Positions 12,901-20,165 of a DNA stretch of 64,000 nt are shown piece after piece; the stretch's first letter is position 1, and each line of letters opens with the position of its first letter. Location of the stretch: the NCBI GenBank assembly GCA_029215795.1, contig JARDYH010000002.1, positions 15,617,001 to 15,681,000 on the forward strand. Direction: 5' to 3'. Under the pieces are notes generated by a model, which saw only the letters and a list, made by a program, of their open reading frames with translations, was not told where the DNA came from and did not search any database. A program made the position numbers and the translations under genes. This DNA comes from Anniella stebbinsi. Its lineage: Eukaryota; Chordata; Lepidosauria; Squamata; Anniellidae.

Positions 12901-15900
12901 AGAAAACAGATACACCACATCATCATCATGATGGTCACAATTATTCTGTTAGTCACATCAGTCACAGGCATCATCACATTAAAAGAAAACTATAGAGAAA
13001 ACCTTCAGAAACTGGGCCTACCAAAATACATCCACACCAACATCCAGAAAGCAGTCATAATTAAAACATGCTCAATCGTCAGGAAATTCCTGAATCAATA
13101 AAAGACAGCATGGCTGGTTTCGCACGACACATTAGGCAACCGGGGGGGGGGGGGAGCAACCGTCAGTTGTGTTGCTTATCGTGTCATGTGGAGGGTTACA
13201 CACCACGCACACACAACGGACGGTATGCTATTCTGCCCAATTAAGCAACGGAGAGAAACAACGGAGAGAAGCCCGTTGTTTAAAGCGTCGTCCAAAACCA
13301 ACCCCACTCTCTCCGTGCACTATTCCGTTTGGGCATAGAGTTCTGCCTGCCGGAGCAGCCCAAAACCCCAGCTGTTCTGATACAGCCGGCAGAACTTGCG
13401 GTGCATGCTGGGATATGGCTGGAGGATTGAGGGAGGTGGGAGGGAGGAGACGCTGCATCCAAGATGGATGCCGGAACTTTCAGCCGCTCAACAGACGGGG
13501 TAGCAACGTGTCGTGTGGGGAGCACTGCCTACCTAATGCACGGTCAGTACACTATTTCCCCCTCCGTTGCCTAACGTGTCGTGCAAAACCAGCCCATGAC
13601 TTGGCAAAGTCCGTCATGTCCTTCTAGAAAAACCACCGAGAGTGAGAAAGTGATACATATTAATAATATAAAAATATCGACAAATGCTGCGATTTTCATT
13701 ATAAATATATGCTCATTAGGGAGTCATGATTGGTTATAAATCCTTCTTGGGCTGCCTCTACAAGAAAGGTTTAAAGCTCTTTCAAGGCGCTTTAAAAAAT
13801 TTACCTCTACAAGAATGGAGCACAAATCGGGCGTAGAGGCGCGTTATCTCTCCGATTATGCGCATTATCGAATGCGCGTTTAATCGCGAGTTTTATTTTG
13901 CTCCGGCCGTTAAAGCACATTTTGACTATGTGAACAAGCGCTTATGCGCATTAACTACTTGTAAAGCGCATTTTGGTCATCTGTTAATGTGCTTCGCCGC
14001 CTCTCGTGCAGAGGTATTAGGTGTAAATGCGCTTCAGCGATTATGCGCATAATCGCCTAACCGGGCGCAAAAGCGAATCCTTGTAGAGGGGACCTTGGGC
14101 ATATGCCTTTTGACAAACGCATTTCCTTCTGTGTCATATAGGAAACAATCCTAAGTTTTCACCAGCAATTGGCGACAAATTTTCTCCATGTTCATCCATA
14201 GAAACCTTTTTTTTCCCTATTAAAGAAGACTTTAATGTCTTTTAACTTGGCACGATGCATTCAGTTCCTCCCATCCCTGCCTCTTTTAAAGCTGAAGCCA
14301 TTTTCATTCAAACTTTTATTTGCTAAATGCAATATTTACTGTGCGTGTGTTTTAGCCAAAAGGTGGAGTGGACTTCATCAGGACATTCCAGAAGCAAGCA
14401 GAAGACCAGGCTATCAACCTTCCACCCAATCTAGCAGAGCTCGTCCATAACCCCAAGTATGAACAGTCTAAGGATGCTCTTGTGTGGCGGTACTTCTTTA
14501 ACCTCAAAGGTACTACACACCAAGCTATGATAGCCTGACCTCTGTACCTGGACAACAAGCAAGGCAGGTCACTTCTTCAGCACAGGGTCCAGATAAAGTA
14601 GCGAACAACACTCGTCCTGGGGACGTACCCCCAGACTTCTAGCGCAGCAAGGCATCAGTGACGTCACCATCTCCCTAGGTGCACAAAATTTCCAGCCAGG
14701 AAAGGATTGGCTAGAATGAATTGCGTAGCCCATTCTTGATTCCAGAATTTGTTCTGGAGCTGAGTACAACTCCTCTGCTCTCTGCAACTTCAGATCACCA
14801 ACTTTTCAGAGCAAAAATATTTGGAAAACCCAAAAAAGAGACACCCAGTGTGTGTGGGGGGGAATGACGTGCTTTCCAGAGGCCCCGGAAAGTGCGCTTT
14901 CCCCTCCTCCGCTCCTTAAAGGTTCCAATTGGAGCAGAGGAGGGAAAAGTGTGCCATTCCTCCCTCACCCCCCCCCCCCCCCGCACTGCTCCAATCAGGG
15001 TCTTCCATAATGTCCGGGAATGACAACGCTTTCCCCTTTAAGACCCCAATTAGAGCAGTGAGGGGAATGATGCACCTCCAGAAAGCACATCATTCTCCCC
15101 TGCCACACTAATGGTGACCTTAAAAGGGAAATCATGCCATTCCAGAAAATTACGGAAAATCCCCCCCCACCCCCGACACCCAGGATAGAACAAAAACCAG
15201 GACAAATCCAGGGCTTTGCTCATCCTTAATTAGCGAGTAAGTATAATATTCCTTTTAAAGAAAAGAAAGAAAATGACTTGAATTTATTGACGGTTCCATG
15301 GTTCAACATGGGCTTTAAAAAGAGGAGACAAAAGGAAAATGAGCTAGAAAGAGGAGGAAATGAGATGGAAGGAGAGATTTAGGAGGGAGGAAGGAAGGAA
15401 TTAAAGGGTAAGGTGAAGCTCTAGGTCAACCTTCCCCAAGCTGGGATCTTCCAGATGTTTGAGGCTTCAATTCCACATCAGCTCTAGACAGCATGGCCAA
15501 TGGTCAGGAATTCTGGGAGTTGTAGTCCAAAACATTTGGAGGACAGCATGTTGAAGAAGGCAGTTCTAGATCCTAAACTCTTTTGAAGCTGTTTTGTTTC
15601 AACACACTGCAGTAGATCAAGAGCGTTGGTGCAGAAGACTGTTCAACGCATTTCAGTATTCCCTAAATTCTTGGCCGAGGCTGCTCCATCTACGTAGTTC
15701 TGAATTCTGTACACCAGCCTTCCCCCACCTGGTGCCCTCTGGATGTGACTGGCTGCAGAATTCTGGGGGTTATAACCTAACACACCTGGAGGGCACCAGG
15801 TTGGGGAAGGCTGGTCTACGATGACAGGCAGCGATTCTCCGGGGTTTCAGGAAGGGTGTTTCCCACCCCAGTCTGGAGATGCTTGGGATCAAACCTGAGG

Positions 15901-18468
15901 ATCTCTGCATGCAAGGCATTTGCTCTATACTTCAACTATGACATCTCCCCAGGCAACAAGGGTACCCTAGCAAATAATGTAAGCGAAGAAACGTTCTATG
16001 ACTACCACAAAGAAGTTCTACAACCCTTTCCTGATCACTGAAGCTGCAATGTTATTTCTTCATTCAGAGTCGACCGAATTCCATTTTCCAGGGGGAATAA
16101 TGCAGTGGGCTCGGTATGTAAAAGATGGTAAAGGCCTGAAACCCAACGAAAGAATTTACAGCGAGTTTCTCCATGTGGTAATTATTCAGATATAAGGTGC
16201 TATCTTATATGCAGGGCTACACAAAATTAGAGATCTGATTCAGATATGTCAATTAAAACTCCTGCAAACGATGAAATTTGTATCTCTTAATTCTTTGTAA
16301 CAATAACATATAAAGGATGATATAAAGAGCTTTTCTGCCCATGGTATTAATCATGTGCTCCTTATTCCCTCCTCACAGTTGTTTACGGGTTCTTTAGTCA
16401 ATGTTGTGACCCTCCAGTTTCGCTTCTGTATCTAACCAGCACTTTCAGTGATTTTCTTTATAGTACAGAAAACATGGCACTTAATTATAAACATGAAAGA
16501 AAACGTGATTTCCTCTTGTGTATTTGTGCTATTCTGCTATTACACAGCTCCACCTAGAGGTTATATAGCAGAAAACCAGGAAAACCTTATATAGTGCTCA
16601 GAATTCAATTCTGTGATGAAACCAAAAGTAGATAAAGTGGATTAACAGCTAACAGTGTTGTGTAGAAAAGCTCATAACCTCTACTTGCACCCTGGTTGCT
16701 AGCATACGAACTCCATAGTTCACATCTTCTTTTTCTCTTCTTGTTCTCAGAAAGAAGATGCTCTTACCTTGGGAACACTCAGGATTTATAGCACTGGTCT
16801 ACGGCAGCCACACTTTCACTTCAATGCCAATGAGATGGGATATGTCATCAGTGGGTGTGGAAAGGTAGCTATTTAATTTGAACCTCTATGATAGAAGTGA
16901 TAGTGAATCTTCCTAATTTTAGGGTGACCATATGAAAAAGGAGGACAGGGCTCCTGTATCTTAACACTTGTATAGAAAAGGGAATTTTAGCAGGTATCAT
17001 TTATATGCATGCAACATCTGTTGAAATTCCCTTTTCATCACAATGGTTAAAGCTGCAGGAGCCCTGTCCTCTTTTGTATCTGGTGAAGAGGGCAGGGCTC
17101 CTGCAGCTTTAACTGTTGTGATGAAGAGGGAATTTCACCAGCTGCTGCATGCATACAAATGACGCCTGCTGAAATTCCCTTTTCTATATAAGTGTTGAAA
17201 GGTACAGGAGCCATGTCCTCCTTTCCTTATGGTCACCCTACCTAATGTCAGGGCTCTGGAAATCCCCACCCCTTGCACTGGTGTAGTGAGGCAAGAAAAT
17301 CAAACTGGTCCAGCTATGCTTTACTCAGGTTTCCAGCAAGCCCCTGTGTATTGAAGCCCCTGATTTGGCTCTTGCTGACATGACAAAGAACTGGGTTTGT
17401 GATGGGATCCTTTTTTCTAAAGTCCCTTGAGAGTTGCAAGATCAAATTGTCTGGATATATGATTGTATTTCCCATTGCTGCATCCTTTCTCCAGGTGGGT
17501 GTGATAGTTTCAGCTACTCTCACCACTGACTTCACCATCAGCGTTGGAGACGTTGTGTTTTTCCCCGTTGGAACACAACACTACATCAAGAGCACATGTG
17601 ACGAGGACTTGCTTTTCATTTTGGCATTCAGCACTGGAAACCAGGTGAGAAATTGACTTTCAGATGTGCCCTGCAGATGTGTTGGACTGCAACTCCCATA
17701 ATTCCCAGCCAGCATAATTCACATCTGCTGGGCACTAGGCTGCAAAAGGCTGTCCTAGGAGTTGTGCTGAGCTTGCCTACAATTCCCAGCAACAACCCTC
17801 AATGAGTTATTGACCCGGTTTGCACATCCTAGTAAGCCGCTATGGGATAATTCACCCATGGGGCTCCGAGACCTACACCAGACACCATTTTGAATATGTA
17901 AGCCACGGTGGAGGTGCTTCATGGCTTGTGTTGTTCAAACCTGGGCATTATGCATTATTTGAGGGTTAACCCTCAAATAGCCCATGATGCCCAGGTTTGC
18001 AGGATACGACAAGTTGCAGTGCACCCCTGCTGCTGCTTGCATATTCAAAATGGCGGCCAGGATGCATCTTGAATTAACCCGCAGTTACTGATTGTGACAT
18101 GTGAACCAGTCCATTGTGAACCAAATCCAAGTTTAAATGTTTTCAGAGATTAAAAAAGACATAATATTCATAATAGTACTTACTGCATATGATGGCAATT
18201 TTAAACGTTTTTTTTTAAATGTTCATTAACACCTCCACTCCAAATGTATATATTTCAATATAACACATGAATAGTATGTTAAAAATACTAACATACCTTC
18301 TCCACAATGCAAATGTTATTTGTTTTTTGGCAGTTGGAAACTCTTGATATGGATGACTATTTCCATGCTACAGCAGACCATATACTGGCTCAGCTTTTCT
18401 TCAAAAAACAAGAGGAGTTTAAGAAGATTCCAAAGTTTAAAGTGGATCAAGCAATTAATCTACCATAG
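2901..18468 (+). CDS. Membrane-anchored bicupin (oxalate-decarboxylase/germin-like), nine coding exons
   Basis: Joined exons 2901-2984, 9136-9390, 10527-10733, 12659-12892, 14356-14509, 16068-16177, 16751-16864, 17495-17644 and 18334-18468 total 1443 bases and encode 480 residues plus stop. Residues 1-37 are polar and acidic. Residues 38-64 are one hydrophobic span with basic residues before it and an N-G-T sequon just after, so a type II membrane protein is likely. Cupin 1 (about 114-310) has PHWHSNANE with His169, His171 and Glu176, then His216. Cupin 2 (about 312-480) has PHFHFNANE with His369, His371 and Glu376, then His415. Both domains begin with a PGG-x-x-QW-[SA]-R motif and end in QAINLP, so they are duplicates. 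Metal binding (Mn, Fe or similar) is family knowledge; the substrate is unknown, and oxalate decarboxylase or oxidase chemistry is only one option. I cannot assign a gene symbol. Confidence 0.86.
3393..5545 (-). mobile_element. 5'-truncated L1-type LINE, ORF2 RT and C-terminus
   Basis: Read on the minus strand it has reverse-transcriptase motifs RGTKQGCPLSPRLFALSLEP (5291-5536), MYADDMIIML (5115-5333), and further down LKVLHRWYHTP and a WRGCG-like end (about 4003-4269). These are the RT fingers, the catalytic YADD and the C-terminal region of L1 ORF2. Frames are broken many times and the T-rich block at about 3393-3420 is the likely poly(A) tail. It lies antisense in intron 1 of the bicupin gene and is inactive. 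Confidence 0.8.
5755..5992 (+). mobile_element. LINE-tail fragments: L2-like tail then CR1-like 3' end
   Basis: 5755-5875 is the common squamate tail with TATCCCACCTTTCTTCCAAGG and ACAGCCCTGTGAGTTAGGCT. 5885-5992 holds GGTTGGACTCTATGGCCTTA and CCTTTCCAACTCTACTGTTC, typical of CR1 3' ends. The strand and exact split between the two are uncertain. Confidence 0.5.
5991..6317. mobile_element. hAT-like MITE, TAGGGTGACC family
   Basis: Ends TAGGCTGACCATATG and CATATGGTCAGCCTA are inverted repeats of more than 100 bases. TCTAAAA flanks both ends (5984-5990 and 6318-6324). It carries the family interior AACTTTAACTGTTGTGATG and GAGGGAATTTCACCAGG. Confidence 0.8.
6640..6945 (+). mobile_element. L2-type LINE 3' end
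   Basis: It starts with a piece encoding HQVKTFLF-like C-terminal residues, then an AT-rich 3' UTR, GAGAGCTTTGGCTATGGGGC-GGTATATAAATG, and a (TAA)n tail at 6914-6943. The same tail appears antisense at 19080 and 50590. Confidence 0.7.
6914..6943 (+). repeat. (TAA)n microsatellite
   Basis: About ten TAA units forming the tail of the L2 fragment. Confidence 0.9.
6985..7085 (-). mobile_element. L2-type LINE tail, antisense fragment
   Basis: ATACCACCCCATAGCCGAAA followed by CTCTGGGCAGTTTC is the reverse complement of the tail motif at 6860-6900. Confidence 0.55.
8825..8945. repeat. Near-perfect 53-base inverted repeat (intron 1)
   Basis: Arms AGAGCCTATCTACACTAATG and onward match their reverse complement at 51 of 53 bases around a 15-base loop. 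It is a short palindromic MITE of the TCTACACT group, lying about 190 bases before exon 2. Confidence 0.85.
9136..9390 (+). CDS. Bicupin exon 2: transmembrane anchor and stalk
   Basis: A T/G-rich tract ending TTTACAG precedes the exon and the donor is GTACGG at 9391. It encodes residues 29-113 and is phase 0 at both ends. METKSHWSK is followed by about 27 hydrophobic residues (LNFFLLC to LSLFWV), then NGTG, an N-glycosylation sequon. The remaining stalk, including YEANIERSEVFPQEI, leads into the first cupin. There is no cleavage-site-like small-residue motif after the hydrophobic span, so a signal anchor is more likely than a cleaved signal peptide. The exon has its own ATG as the first codon, which could act as an alternative start. 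Confidence 0.87.
9494..9630. repeat. Palindromic MITE, GGGCCAGATCTACAC group (intron 2)
   Basis: GGGCCAGATCTACACCAAGC to GTAGTGTAGATCCTG with an ACGGTTTATAACG-like core. Relatives at 42722-43160 and 50901-51023. Confidence 0.65.
9655..9850 (+). repeat. Interspersed repeat, CCCTGCTGGATCAGGCC type (intron 2)
   Basis: GCCCTGCTGGATCAGGCCGA, CATCTGGTCCAGCACTCTGT and CACAGTGGCCAACCAGCTGT are words of a repeat common in reptile genomes. Class not certain. Confidence 0.55.
9930..10045. repeat. Inverted repeat in intron 2
   Basis: CAGAACTCTAAAGCAGCTAT and ATAGCTCCTTTAGAGTTCTG are inverted around GTGTGGGACCCATTTTGGG. No second copy noticed. Confidence 0.55.
10527..10733 (+). CDS. Bicupin exon 3: first cupin, metal motif 1
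   Basis: The acceptor is TTTGATCCAG and the donor GTACTG at 10734. The exon encodes residues 114-182 in phase 0. It opens KFEFPGGTIQWSRFRKN, continues through a polar acidic loop (NQYDNEEDMQFG) and ends GLRVPHWHSNANEQGYVLK. With the first residue of exon 4 this matches cupin motif 1 in the form G-x4-HxH-x4-E-x6-G. His169, His171 and Glu176 are the expected metal ligands. The N-A-N-E run is reminiscent of the 11S-globulin and oxalate-decarboxylase branches of the family. Confidence 0.9.
11157..11675. mobile_element. Harbinger-like element, GGCTGAATTCGGAC family (intron 3)
   Basis: GGCTGAATTCGGACGACA to GTCATCCGAATTGAGCC with ACA on both sides (11154-11156 and 11676-11678). The interior has GGCAACGGAGG-like arms, CAACTGACAGTATGCTAA and a GC-rich centre with GGATATGGCTGG. 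Confidence 0.75.
11856..12175. mobile_element. hAT-like MITE, TAGGGTGACC family (intron 3)
   Basis: Starts TAGGCTGACCATATG and ends ATCTGGTCACCCTA with the family interior. The two ends differ from each other and no target duplication is visible, so it may be a recombinant of two subfamilies. Confidence 0.75.
12190..12545 (+). repeat. Intronic segmental duplication, copy 1 (intron 3)
   Basis: A purine-rich start (GGAGGAAAGAAGGAGG), a palindromic CCCCAACCTGGTG-type repeat at about 12278-12413, the line CCTAAACAC-TTTT, the exon-4 relic and the words TTTCA-TCCCTAAAT appear in the same order as in 15335-15680. Because the order is shared and includes gene-specific sequence, this is a local duplication and not two independent repeat insertions. 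Confidence 0.65.
12462..12504 (+). pseudogene. Relic of bicupin exon 4, upstream copy
   Basis: This 43-base stretch in intron 3 matches exon 4 positions 12749-12791 at 35 of 43 bases by eye. Read in the same frame it gives NTLHWIKSTGAEDC, against NTLHWLKNVGAEDC in the exon, and keeps the metal-ligand histidine. Similarity fades on both sides and there is no matching acceptor, so it is a decayed exon piece rather than a usable alternative exon. Confidence 0.6.
12659..12892 (+). CDS. Bicupin exon 4: first cupin, metal motif 2
   Basis: The acceptor is GCTTTTCAG and the donor GTCTGT at 12893. It encodes residues 183-260 in phase 0. It contains AGQLVFFPRNTLHWLKN, which is cupin motif 2 (G-x5-P-x-G-x2-H-x3-N) with the usual second glycine replaced by Asn213. 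His216 is the fourth metal ligand. N201-V-T203 is a second possible glycosylation site. A 43-base part of this exon, positions 12749-12791 covering His216, also occurs as decayed copies at 12462 and 15601. Confidence 0.9.
12918..13108 (+). mobile_element. R4/Dong-type non-LTR retrotransposon, ORF 3' end
   Basis: An open stretch after a CATCATCATCATGATGG word ends LQKLGLPKYIHTNIQKA and KTCSIVRKFLNQ, then TAA at about 13099. I recognise this as the C-terminal signature of R4/Dong (R2-like) retrotransposons. It is severely 5' truncated. Its 3' flank is the start of a Harbinger-like element at 13112. Confidence 0.65.
13112..13594. mobile_element. Harbinger-like element, same family, GGCTGGTTTCGCAC ends (intron 4)
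   Basis: GGCTGGTTTCGCACGACA to GTCGTGCAAAACCAGCC with CAT at 13109-13111 and 13595-13597. It abuts the R4/Dong 3' end. The end sequence differs from its relatives while the interior is the same, which marks a subfamily. Confidence 0.75.
13753..14093 (+). mobile_element. MITE with CCTCTACAAG ends and TGCGCA palindromes (intron 4)
   Basis: TGCCTCTACAAG to CTTGTAGAGGGGAC. CTTGGGC occurs on both sides (13746-13752 and 14094-14100), a 7- or 8-bp target duplication. The interior has repeated GATTATGCGCATAATC-like palindromes and GCGC-rich words unlike the AT-rich surroundings. Confidence 0.75.
14356..14509 (+). CDS. Bicupin exon 5: inter-domain helices
   Basis: The acceptor is GTGTTTTAG and the donor GTACTA at 14510. 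It encodes about residues 261-311 and ends in phase 1, the only non-zero phase in the gene. The product is PKGGVDFIRTFQKQ, then QAINLPPNLAEL and HNPKYEQSKDALVW. This is the helical tail that closes cupin 1. The words QAINLP recur as the last residues of the whole protein, so the exon corresponds to the C-terminus of cupin 2. Confidence 0.87.
14797..15235. mobile_element. Non-autonomous element with CCAATTGGAGCAG core
   Basis: GATCACCAACTTTTCAGAGC and AACCCAAAAAAGAGACACCC at one end, CAGGACAAATCCAGGGCTTT at the other. The core has alternating CTTTCCAGAGG, TTTAAGG and CAATTGGAGCAG words. Related to 48423-48843 and 33426-33775. Confidence 0.55.
15335..15680 (+). repeat. Intronic segmental duplication, copy 2 (intron 5)
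   Basis: It repeats the order of 12190-12545: purine-rich block, palindromic repeat at about 15423-15567, CCTAAACTCTTTT, relic exon piece, TTTCAGTATTCCCTAAATT. The divergence is substantial, so the duplication is old. Confidence 0.65.
15601..15643 (+). pseudogene. Relic of bicupin exon 4, downstream copy
   Basis: It matches exon 4 positions 12749-12791 at 36 of 43 bases by eye but carries a TAG where the exon has Trp217, and Gln in place of the ligand histidine. It lies in intron 5, inside the second copy of the intronic duplication that also carries the first relic. Confidence 0.6.
15713..15817. repeat. Squamate palindromic repeat, CCAACCTGGTGCCCTC family (intron 5)
   Basis: CCAGCCTTCCCCCACCTGGT and GGCACCAGGTTGGGGAAGGC are near-perfect inverted arms. 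Confidence 0.7.
16068..16177 (+). CDS. Bicupin exon 6: start of second cupin
   Basis: The acceptor is TTCATTCAG. The first two bases complete the split codon from exon 5, giving Lys-Glu-Ser-Thr. The product STEFHFPGGIMQWARYVKDG is the second-domain equivalent of KFEFPGGTIQWSRFRKN in exon 3. The donor is taken as GTAATT at 16178; a GTGGTA three bases earlier would remove one valine. It covers about residues 312-348. Confidence 0.85.
16335..16668. mobile_element. GGGCTTTTCTACAC family element (intron 6)
   Basis: GAGCTTTTCTGCCCATGG to GTTGTGTAGAAAAGCTC with CAGTTGTTTACGGGTTCTTT inside, collinear with the copy at 48040. Confidence 0.65.
16751..16864 (+). CDS. Bicupin exon 7: second cupin, metal motif 1
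   Basis: The acceptor TTGTTCTCAG is preceded by a strong pyrimidine tract and the donor is GTAGCT at 16865. It encodes residues 349-386 in phase 0. It includes LTLGTLRIYSTGLRQPHFHF and then NANEMGYVISG, matching G-x4-HxH-x4-E-x6-G. Ligands are His369, His371 and Glu376. The exon aligns with the second half of exon 3, but the intron before it has no counterpart in the first domain. Confidence 0.9.
16920..17240. mobile_element. hAT-like MITE, TAGGGTGACC family (intron 7)
   Basis: TAGGGTGACCATATG to GGTCACCCTA. Flanks CCTAATTT (16912-16919) and CCTAATGT (17241-17248) match at 7 of 8 bases. Confidence 0.85.
17495..17644 (+). CDS. Bicupin exon 8: second cupin, metal motif 2
   Basis: The acceptor is CTTTCTCCAG and the donor GTGAGA at 17645. 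It encodes residues 387-436 in phase 0. VGDVVFFPVGTQHYIKS is a near-canonical cupin motif 2 with the expected glycine and with His415 as metal ligand; the final Asn of the consensus is Ser. The strand CDEDLLFILAFSTGNQ aligns with AEDCLFLLFFTTHEE of exon 4. Confidence 0.9.
17656..17760. repeat. Squamate palindromic repeat (intron 8)
   Basis: TGCAGATGTGTTGGACTGCA and ACTCCCATAATTCCCAGCC are the family interior; arms are worn. Confidence 0.5.
17812..18112. repeat. Palindromic repeat, ends near GGTTTGCACAT / ATGTGAACCAGTCC (intron 8)
   Basis: GACCCGGTTTGCACATCC to TGACATGTGAACCAGTCC. The centre has an inverted pair around TGAGGGTTAACCCTCA. Resembles 31725-31965. Confidence 0.5.
18334..18468 (+). 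CDS. Bicupin exon 9: C-terminal helices and stop
   Basis: The acceptor is TTTTTTGGCAG. It encodes LETLDMDDYFHATADHI and a basic helix, ending KFKVDQAINLP and TAG at 18466-18468. LETLDMDDYF parallels LQTVDVDDAFF of exon 4, which supports the domain duplication. The 3' untranslated region runs about 110 bases to the poly(A) signal. Confidence 0.88.
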   Translation: METLDMDDYFHATADHILAQLFFKKQEEFKKIPKFKVDQAINLP

Positions 18469-18580
18469 CAGCTTGGAAAAATGGCAACAATAACTAAAAC
18501 CTCCATGAATTCACATTATTAAAAATGGTTAATGCTGCCTTTCATTTTGGAGTCCCCTTGGAGATTTATATCTTTTTTTA

Positions 18581-18586
18581 AATAAA
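18581..18586 (+). terminator. Poly(A) signal of the bicupin gene
   Basis: AATAAA occurs about 113 bases after the stop codon, inside an AATAAATAAATAAA run that gives overlapping signals, with a GTGTTCTG stretch downstream at about 18617. Confidence 0.7.
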
Positions 18587-18983
18587 TAAATAAAAGTAAA
18601 ATGATTAAAGTAACCAGTGTTCTGATCACATTATCACTTATCACGCCAGGAAAAAGCTTCAGCTGCAGCTGAATGTCAGGCTAAAATTAAAGGCAGAGGA
18701 GCAGGGCTGGTTAAAAATGTTGGCAACCTTCTTAGAGGGAGATATACACACATTGCTTTTTACCGAGGGACAGCTTATCCCTGTTTCATGGCTTACAATG
18801 TCTACATTCCAAATGTGATGTATTGGAAAATCAGATTTCTGGAACTTAAAAAAAAAACATCTCCTAGTTCATCAGGGAGAAAATTAAATAAAAATATTGT
18901 GGAGATGGGGCAACTGCATTATTTATTGACTATCAATTCTAAATTTGGTTATAGTCTTTGGGCATAGATTTCCTATATAATAA

Positions 18984-19014
18984 TCACACACATACACACA
19001 CACACACACACACA
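18984..19014. repeat. (CA)n microsatellite
   Basis: About 15 CA units with one interruption, roughly 400 bases after the gene's poly(A) signal. Confidence 0.9.
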
Positions 19015-19074
19015 CTTCATGTTTGTAGAAAGCAGGTATTTGTAGAGAGAGAGCAACAGGTTGGATCCTGAATT

Positions 19075-20165
19075 ATTCTTTCATTTATTTATTTATTGAT
19101 TGATTTTTTATACCGCCCTATAGCCGAAGCTCTCTGGGCGGTTCAAAAAAATTAAAACCATGAAATAATTTTAAAAATATAAAACAAACCACAATCTAAA
19201 AACACATAATAACATACAATATAAAAACACAACCAGAATAAAACCAAGCAGCAGGAATTAATACAGATTAAAATACAAATTTAAAACAGCAAGAATTAAA
19301 ATTGAGTTAATTTAACTGTTAAAATACTGGGAGAATAAAAAGGTCTTCACCTGGTGATGAAAAGAGTGCAAAGTAGGCGCCAGGCGAACCTCTCTGGGGA
19401 GCTCATTCCACAGCCGGGGTGCCACAGCGGAGAAAGCCCTCCTCCTAGTGGCCACCTGCCTCACTTCCTTTGGCAGGGGCTCATGAAGAAGGACCCCTGT
19501 AGATGATCTCAGGGTCCGGGCAGGTACATATGGGAGGAGGCGTTCCTTTAGATAACCTGGCCCCAAGCCGTTTAGGGCTTTAAATGTTAGTATCAGCACT
19601 TTGAATTGGGCCCGGATCTGGATTGGCAGCCAGTGAAGTTGGAAAAGGACTGGCATAATATGGTCTCGTTGGCCAGTCCCCGTTAACAGTCTGGCTGCCC
19701 TGTTTTGTACCAGCTGAAGTTTCCGGACCGTTTTCAAAGGCAGCCCCACGTATAACGCATTGCAGTAATCCAAACGAGAGGTTATGAGAGCATGGATAAC
19801 TGTAGCTAGGCTATCTCTGTCCAGATAAGGGCGCAGTTGGTATATCAGCCTAAGCTGGTAAAAGGTGCTCTTTGCCACCGAGTTCACCTGTGCCTCAAGT
19901 GACAGTTCTGGATCCAAGAGCACCTCCAAACTACGGACCCGATCCTTTAGGGGAAGTGCAACCCCCTCCAGAACAGGGTGAACATCACCTCGCCGGACAG
20001 ACGAACCACCCACAAACAGTACCTCCGTCTTGTCTGGATTGAATCTCAGTTTGTTAGCCCTCATCCTGTCCATTACCGTGCCCAGGCACTGATTCAGAAC
20101 AACCACTGCCTCACCTGGGTTTGATGAAAAGGAGAGCTAGAGCTGGTGTCATCCGCATATTGATT
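19075..20165 (-). mobile_element. 5'-truncated L2/CR1-clade LINE, ORF2 C-terminal part
   Basis: A 264-codon open frame on the minus strand (19312-20106) reads the region after the RT catalytic site: NKLRFNPDKTEVLFVGG, SRLDYCNALYVGLP, RKLQLVQNRAARLL and HWLPIQIRAQFKVL. The sequence breaks off at about 20165 just at the YADDT-like catalytic motif, so the element is 5' truncated. The 3' end has the GGGCGGTATAAAAAATCAATC-type tail with TAAA repeats near 19080-19140. The long open frame suggests a fairly young insertion. Confidence 0.85.

Noticed and set aside
13169..13627. 152-codon + strand frame
   Set aside because: It lies in the GC-rich interior of a Harbinger-like element and corresponding frames are not kept in the other copies.
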